A DNA stretch of 64,000 bases. Source: Ceratotherium simum simum. Taxonomy: Eukaryota > Chordata > Mammalia > Perissodactyla > Rhinocerotidae. Within the stretch, counting starts at the first letter, position 1, and each line of letters opens with the position of its first letter. Under the pieces are notes generated by a model. That model was given only the letters and a program-made list of their open reading frames with translations, was not told the DNA's origin and did not search any database. The stretch is from NCBI RefSeq assembly GCF_000283155.1, contig NW_004454216.1:9547736-9611735 (forward strand). The letters are read 5' to 3'. Below, in pieces: positions 57,328-64,000 of this stretch. The position numbers and the translations under genes were made by a program.

Positions 57328-58360
57328 GTACCTGGAAGTCAGATGCTGCATTAACAAAACATGTGGCAGCGGCTTTGGGACCAGGCTACAAGCAACAGCT
57401 GGGAGGACCTTGAAGAGAGAGCTAATAGAAGCTTGATAGCCTTCAAGGAGGCTATTGGTGCAAGTTTAAAAGACAGGAAAATGCTACTGAAACTGAAGGA
57501 AAGGGAACCCTATTATATAGTGGGATAAAGTTTAGCAACAGTGTTGCCTATGATGATGTGGAAAAAATTATATACATAATAAAATGGTAGATTTATCTAA
57601 GGGGATTTCTAGGCAGCATGCTGTAAGTGTAAACTATTTTCTTTTAGCTGCACATGATTTTTTTTAAACAAAAGTAATTGTTTAATTTTCTACTTCAATT
57701 TGCCTGAGGGTAAGCGACAAAGTGTGGCCCCCCAAATTGTAAGATTTTGCCAGTTTACAGAGACAGGAATCTTAAGAACCTACATGGAAATAAGAGAACC
57801 TAAGGGTTTTGGATCAGGTGGAAGGAACATAATGTTGAATCAAACAAAATTTGTTTATACAGATGTACTAAGTCAAGATTCTGGATTCAATACGTTAATT
57901 CGAGTGGCTGGTAGCGGCTCTAACAGTTTGGTTAGAGGACTAAAATCCAGGCCCAAAGGTGGACTACGCTACACGAAGGTGAAATTCTAGAATTTTCTTG
58001 GTATACTGTAGGGGAAAGTATCCAAAGGCTTAAGGAGATCAAATGTTAAGGTGGATTTATCACATAAGACCTGTTTAGCCACTCCTTAACTGTGCCATCC
58101 TGGAGAGTCCTGAGAACATTCTCTTGACCAATTCTGTATGAAATGTATTCACGAAGGGAGCTGTGGCATCCTTGAAAAGCTCTGAGGCGGCTGTTCTCCA
58201 TAGGCCAAGAATGACAGTGGGGACTGCAGCCAATGAACTGGGCTCCCTGAATTAAGTGGAGAAAATGGCATCCTGGGGTGGCAGAGGCCAACTGGCAGCA
58301 CTTCACCACCAGAAAAAGCAGGGTGTGGGACCAGTCTACCAACCCTTGGACAACAATTTT
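57328..58360 (+). mobile_element. MaLR-type internal remnant (non-coding)
   Basis: Directly after the LTR comes 'GATTTTGGTACCTGGAAGTC', 'AACATGTGGCAGCGGCTTTG', 'GGACCAGGCTACAAGCAACA', the usual start of MLT/MST internal sequence. Further right, 'GAAAAGCTCTGAGGCGGCTG' and similar words suggest continuation to about 58.3 kb, with less certainty. The 96-codon frame at 57700-57990 has no retroviral motif that I recognise; no intact gag, pol or env exists. Confidence 0.6.
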
Positions 58361-60109
58361 TGTTTGAAACTCTAATTACCTCACAAGGATAACACACCCT
58401 GGGTCATCAGATTGTGTTTGAAAAGCTTTAGAATCCATACATATTTTACATTTCTCTCCAGTCCACTTTTACTTCACACCCTCACTTTCAAGATTACTAG
58501 AGATGCAAGTTCATTCTTTCTCTACTTCTGTACTTAACAACTGCTCCTCCCTATACACTATTCTAATTTTTTTCTCATATCAGTTCTAATTTCTTAATTG
58601 ATTTTAAAGTTAGAAAATACGTGCCTATCATTTTAAAAATCTACACAGTAGAAACTATATAAAGTTAAAAAAAAAATCATGTAAAAAAGGATTGACATGG
58701 AACCTGGGGAAAATAGCAGGAGATTGTCTTGAAATATGGAGGCATGAATGTTACAATAACTGATTTTGATAATCCAACTAGGTCTTGCCATCTCCTTTTA
58801 CTTGTTTGGAGTCATACCACTTTGGCTTCCTATTTCTCACACCAGCTCAGGGCACTAAGAATCAAAATTTCTGAATTTTTATTGTATTAGTTAAACAAAA
58901 AATTTAAAATAGATTAGAATATTAATCTAAAATAAAGGTTGAATTTAATGGAAAGAAATATAATTGGGTTAAGGAAACCAATATAACTGAAAGGAAGATG
59001 TTTGGATTGAGAGGACAATCCTTTGTAGCTGGCTGTCAAACACACACACACACACACACGAGCGCATGGAAGCAGACCTTTTAACAGAAGTACAGGGATT
59101 AGATAAGAGGGGGTTATAGTCTAAGTTCATTTGGCACTTACCATTCTGGAATACTGTATTTTGTTCCAGAAAACATATTTCATGAGAAATATTAAACTAG
59201 AATTTGCTCAGAGGAGAGAGACCAGGGAGGGAAGATGAACTATATCATCTAAGGAATGGTTGAAAACACTCAAGTTGGTTTTCAAAAATACTGACAGCAA
59301 GTCAGAGAACTTTAAATATTTGAAAAGCTATCAAACAATTCCTGAAGGGTTGTTGTAATCATCTGAGGTATGTATGAAAAGCATCTGGATTAAAAGAAAT
59401 ATATGTTCTCAATAGTTGCAGCTTAAAAGAATTTTAAGAATTACAGAAATCAGAATCAGGACTAATTAGGTTGAAAGGAGGCTAGATTTCTAATTTTCTA
59501 CAATTTTGGCTATCAAAAATAAAATATAATGCCTTGTGAGGTAGTGAAATTGTTAACGCAAGTGTTTTAGGTTGAGGCTGGATGACTACCTTCTTGGGAT
59601 ATTATTGACGGAAATTTTGCCTTTATGGGAGGCTGGGCTATGAGACCTCAGATGGTGTTTTCAACTCCAGGGCAATGACTCAGATTTGCCATATGCTGCC
59701 CTGACAACTCTCTCCTTTGGCAAGTTAGGTAATCCATAATATCACATTCCTCATTTTTAAAAAATTAAGTATTATGAATCATAGTTCATTATGGAAAAAA
59801 ACTACTATCAAGAACAGTCTTCAGCTGTAGAGGACTTTAAAATAAAAATACAAACTTGAGTCAATTCTTGTTGAGCAAAAACCACACCACGTATTCATTA
59901 TAAATCCTCATATATAAGAATTGTAATGGGGATGAGGGTGAGGGAATACTCTCTGAGAACAATTTTAATGTTTGGACTTCTAATTACATACAATACTTTG
60001 AGACATAAGGACAAAAAATAATAATGAAAATTAACCTAGTAGAACAAAAATGGAAAACAAATTTAAGCATAAATTGCTTTTATATAAACTAAACAAATTT
60101 TGGCATATA
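58361..60109. other. Unassigned AT-rich region
   Basis: Contains a (CA)n tract at 59040-59059. No exon or named repeat otherwise. Confidence 0.4.
59040..59059 (+). repeat. (CA)n microsatellite
   Basis: About ten CA units. Confidence 0.9.
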
Positions 60110-60450
60110 GTGGCATTTCATTATGGTTTAATCTGTATTTCTCTGAAGACTAATGATGCTGAGCATCTTTGCATATGCTAATTGTCTATTAGCATATCTT
60201 TGATGAAAAGTCTATACAAATCTTCTGTCCATTTTTAAAAATTGTGTTGTTGTCTTCCTATCATTGAGTTGCAAGACTACTTTATTTACTGTGGATACAA
60301 TTCCTTTGTCTGATATACATGTTACAAATACGTTCTCCCAGCCAGTGATTTGCTTTTGTTTTCTTAATGGTATCTTTTGAAGATCACTTTTTTCCTTTTA
60401 TATTCATGCTTTTGTGTTCTAGTATAATTAATCTGCTTGGAGTGTGTGTG
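60110..60450 (-). mobile_element. L1 ORF2 C-terminal fragment (minus orientation)
   Basis: Word order 'CTGAAGACTAATGATGCTGA', 'GCATCTTTGCATATGC', 'CAAATCTTCTGTCCATTTTT', 'CTTTGTCTGATATACATG', 'CAAATACGTTCTCCCAGCC' is the reverse of the L1 ORF2 end; compare 36040-36260 in the young L1. An old fragment. Confidence 0.88.
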
Positions 60451-62972
60451 TGTGTGTGCACATGCATACACGGTCTTACAATTTTAAATGCAGTTCATAT
60501 CTCAGCAGGAAGTAACCACAAAAATTTTCAACTTGCTAACTACCTTTTCTTGAATACAGCATGCAATTTCTCAGGTTCTACTTAAAAGTAAAGCCACTAT
60601 TTTACATCATTTTTCTAAAGGAGTATTTGTGGTTTCCATGGGAACACATACATCAGTAATAAGGCATTTAAAATGTTTCAAACAAATACATTTACATGGC
60701 ATTTCTTTTAATAAACAGGATAGCCTAAATAATTACTGCCCACCAAACATTTGAAATTGAGATTATTACCTTCTGTAAAGTGCCAATGAATTTAAAATAG
60801 GAATCATTATAAAGCTATTTCCTTTTAAAGACCTTTAACAATTCTCATTCTTCCAAAGTTACTTATGTGCATGAAATATTCTGCAAGTTAGCAAGTTTTA
60901 TATCTCATCTGATATTCATTGTAGTTAAAGCTACTGTAAAGATATCATTTAAAGTGTATTTTAAGCTTTAGGATCTATGTGAGCAGTCAAACAGTCATAA
61001 TTGTAAACCAACCATAAAACAATGTATAATTTCATTTTAAGAAAAAAATCTTTTTCTTCTTTAAAAAAAGGTGAAAAAAATTTTAAAGTAACTTTTGCTC
61101 ATGTCAAATTGCTTTTTATAAAGACTCAATAACATCTGGAAATGGCAACAGATCTTGAAATTCAACTCAATGAAAACACATATAGAATAGAGTCAGTTAA
61201 CTCTAATGTGTTTGCTTTTAGTAACTCATTAGCTATCTAATCAATTATATTGTTAAATATTACACTCAGAATCACATTAAGATATCTATGTAGAACATTG
61301 GTCCCAAGTAACACCAATGTTGTTTTTCAATCTACCACCTATATTATTTTCTCAGGGAGAACAACAGTTAAGAGATAGGACTAGAAGGGACCTTAAAATT
61401 CAACTTTATTCCCAATGCAGAAATGCCTCCTATAATGTAGAACAAAGGACAACAGCTGAGTCCTTTAAACAAGGCCGATTAGGAAACGTATCACTTCTTG
61501 TTGAGGTATCAGCCCCATTATCAGACAGACCTAATTATTGGAAAGGTCTTCTTTATACTGACCATTCAAATCTATTTCCTATGACATTCACCTTCTGTTC
61601 TTAGCTCTGTTTTCTAAAACTACAAAGAAAAATTATACTCCTCAAATCAAGGAACAATAGGAAATCATCATGGTGCTTGGCTTTGTGGAAAAAACAGACG
61701 AGCAACTATGTAATCAGAGAAATGCTAAATGAACTGAAGCTGGTCTCTTGAAAAACAAGAAATAGGTCTAAAAGAATTTATATAAGGGATTATCCTGAAT
61801 GTGTTACACATGTATTTGCTAGCAATCAGCACACAAAGGTAAAGAAAGTAAGTTGTGACATGTTTGTAAACATGGAAATGATCTCAACAGGCCTAATGAT
61901 TTTTGAAAAATATTTGTAAGGCAGCATCAATGATTCAAACTAAAGTACCACTTCAGATAAGTTTTTTTCCCCCTAAACAATGGGTCTTATTAATTCCTCA
62001 ATAATAAAATGCTGTTTAGTCTGAATCATAAGATTAACTTTTTAATTTACATGCCCAAGGAAACACATGCGTCACTTTGGGGGCTCATTCATTCTCGGAA
62101 TCAGATTCCCAAATAGCAAGCAACACATTAAAAAAGCATTGAGTCAGCAATAGGCTGATTGCTTGTCCTGCATATATTCCTAATTAACCAAATGTCAGTA
62201 AAGCAAACAAAGGGAGATTACTATACATAAAACTGAGGGGACAAACATCTTGGTTTGAGAATAATATGTGTCAAAGAACCAACAAAATAAATTTGGAATC
62301 ATGCCACTACCAAACTTAACCAGGTGAAAATATGTCTCTGGGGAAAGAGAGTGGTAACTGTGTGTACTATCATGCTTAGAAATAGGACATTTGTACTATG
62401 GTAGCTTGGTAACTACAGAAATTCATGTGACAAGTTGCCAAGGCAGACTGGGTGCAAGATTCCCACTTATATAAGAAAATGGGATAATTTAGTGGCTCTA
62501 GGTCAAATGACTAAGGTTAACTCACCCAAGGATAAACTGTGGTCTTCACTACTTTACCCTAAATAAATCCTTTTCAAGGTTTTTCCATCTGTTAGATTTT
62601 TTTTTTAATTTCTTAATTTTTGGCATTTTAAATATTTCCAAACCAACAAAGCATCTTGAATTTAATTTAGTACTTCTAACCAATTTCTAATTTGCAGCAT
62701 TGTAAAAACAATTATGGCCTGTGCTTTATTGTTGAAGGTTTTTTTAAACCAATGAACTCTTTAGAAACGTTAAAATTAGTTCAAACATGCTTTCTCCAAA
62801 TTTAAGGTTTCAAAGTTAAAATTTTATTTTACTGAAAATGTTCATTCTAATTTCATTTTAAGACATCTGAATAGATTTTAAAACTATCAAAAGTGTGTTA
62901 CGTATTCAGTAAATCTGTCATTAAACGAACTTGTTTTAAATGAAGTGATCAATTATCCATTTTTTGGCTCTT
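60451..62972. other. Repeat-poor AT-rich region
   Basis: About 2.5 kb without a repeat I can name, and no exon. Dense in short homopolymers and AT-rich words. The segment about 62050-62220 contains motifs such as GAGTCAGCA and TAATTAACC that could be transcription-factor sites, but this is not demonstrated. Confidence 0.35.
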
Positions 62973-62983
62973 CCTAAAAATAT

Positions 62984-63293
62984 ATATATATTTTTTTTGT
63001 GAGGAAGATCAGCCCTGAGCTAACATCCATGCTAATCCTCCTCATTTTGCTGAGGAAGACTGGCTCTGAACTAACATCTATTGCCAATACTCCTCCTTTT
63101 TTTTTTTCCTTTTCCTCCCCAAAGCCCCAGTAGATAGTTGTATGTCATAGTTGCACATCCTTCTAGTTGTTGTATATGGGATGCAGCCTCAGCATGGCCA
63201 GAGAAGTGGTGCGTCAGTGCGCACCCGGGATCTGAACCCGGGCCGCCAGTAGCAGAGCGCGCACACTTAACTGCTAAGCCACGGGTCCGGCCC
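62984..63293 (-). mobile_element. ERE SINE, long form (minus orientation)
   Basis: It carries both the 'GAGGAAGATCAGCCCTGAGC' arm and the 'AAAGCCCCAGTAGATAGTTG' arm, then the head complement ending ACGGGTCCGGCCC. Flanked by 11-bp copies CCTAAAAATAT (62973-62983 and 63294-63304). Confidence 0.94.
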
Positions 63294-63454
63294 CCTAAAA
63301 ATATCTTATGCTGCTTTCTAGTTACTCTACCATTTCATGAAACAGAAAATAAAAATGAAATATTAAATAAATTATACAATACATAGCAAATCTCAAATTT
63401 AGAACCCAGGTTACTCTCCACTTCAAAGTTTTCCAAGTAAGATTACTATCTCCA

Positions 63455-63666
63455 GGGCCGGCCCCCTGGCTTAACGGTTAAGTGCACGCGCTCCACTGCT
63501 GGTGGCCCAGGTTCGGATCCCGGGCGCACAGCGACGCGCCGCTTCTCCGGCCATGCTGAGGCCGCGTCCCACATACAGCAACTAGAAGGATGTGCAGCTA
63601 TGACATACAGCTATCTACTGGGGCTTTGGGGGGGAAAAAAAATAAACAAAATCTTAAAAAAAAAAA
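63455..63666 (+). mobile_element. Young ERE SINE
   Basis: Near-consensus head (GGGCCGGCCCCCTGGCTTAA), A-box-like region GGCTTAACGGTTAAG, B-box GGTTCGGATCCC, body 'TCCGGCCATGCTGAGGCCGC', 'CTACTGGGGCTTTGGGGGGG', A-rich tail. Flanked by exact 16-bp copies AAGATTACTATCTCCA (63439-63454 and 63667-63682). The intact flanks and consensus-like sequence suggest one of the most recent insertions in the window. Confidence 0.96.
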
Positions 63667-63682
63667 AAGATTACTATCTCCA

Positions 63683-64000
63683 ATTACACTTTGGAAAGTG
63701 ACTATCACAATAACAAGTACTTTTACTAGAGTTCATATTGGTATATTTTATTCTTAATCAGACATTCTTCTAATTATTTTAGGAAGATTTTTTAAAGGAG
63801 GATAAGATATAGGAGCCATTTTAATTATGGGAAGAAAATACTTTGAATTGGAATGATCAGAAATGGAGAAAGAGACTATTTAAGGAATTGGAGAAAAGGC
63901 ACAGGAATAAGAGTAAGAAGTGCTAGAGTCTCTTAGAGAAACGGCAGTCTCCAAATTGGGGTAGGTGCACTTATATGCATACTGACACTAGGGCACAAAT
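63683..64000. other. Unassigned AT-rich end of window
   Basis: No gene or repeat recognised. Confidence 0.4.

Noticed and set aside
57700..57990. 96-codon frame next to an LTR, possible retroviral gag
   Set aside because: No capsid or zinc-knuckle motif is visible; treated as part of the decayed MaLR internal remnant.
63455..63530. tRNA-like sequence with A- and B-box
   Set aside because: It is the head of an ERE SINE with target duplications, not a functional tRNA gene.

Overview
This window looks like ordinary nuclear DNA from a mammal, most probably a perissodactyl of the horse lineage. The main evidence is the repeat content. At least nine copies are present of a tRNA-derived SINE whose head reads GGCCGGCCC(C/G)(T/G)TGGC...GGTTAAGT and whose body carries the B-box GGTTCGGATCC. 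That is the equine repetitive element (ERE) type. They sit beside old L1, L2, MIR, MER2, MER20, Tigger1 and MLT1 copies shared by placental mammals. Nothing bacterial, plasmid-like, CRISPR-like or operon-like is present, and no long intact gene is visible.

Layout. 0-24 kb: mostly single-copy, intron- or intergenic-like DNA, with an L1 3' tail at the left edge, a MER2 transposon split by a solo LTR (0.8-1.6 kb), an L2 3' end (7.0-7.6 kb), a MER20 (11.0 kb) and an L1 3' end (12.8-13.6 kb). An exact 131-bp direct duplication lies at 19.2/19.8 kb. The best protein-coding evidence is on the minus strand at 22.6-23.6 kb: a 63-nt internal exon and a terminal exon of 59 codons plus stop, in matching phase and with good splice sites. 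Together they would encode the last 80 residues of a protein I cannot name, ending in ...SREHYV. 24-46 kb: a MIR, an L2, a well-bounded hAT transposon (25 kb, 8-bp target duplication), a decayed L1 (28.8-32.6 kb), and a young inverted ('twin-primed') L1 with two ERE insertions (34.7-38.6 kb). One of those EREs contains a 100-N assembly gap whose two edges share 10 bp. 46.7-52.1 kb: an old, nearly end-to-end L1 with a large internal deletion and two SINE insertions. 53.2-58.4 kb: a nest in which an MLT1 LTR was hit by Tigger1, which was then hit by an ERE and by a tRNA-RTE-like SINE, followed by a second MLT1-type LTR and its internal remnant. 58.4-64 kb: AT-rich DNA with few recognisable repeats, closed by two EREs in inverted orientation.

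Nothing here is a concerted gene system. If the 22.6-23.6 kb exons are real, much of the sequence to their right is probably upstream intron of that minus-strand gene. The most informative findings are structural: the gap that appears to hide no sequence, two retroelements inserted at the same 16-bp target, the exact 131-bp duplication, and the unidentified terminal exons.
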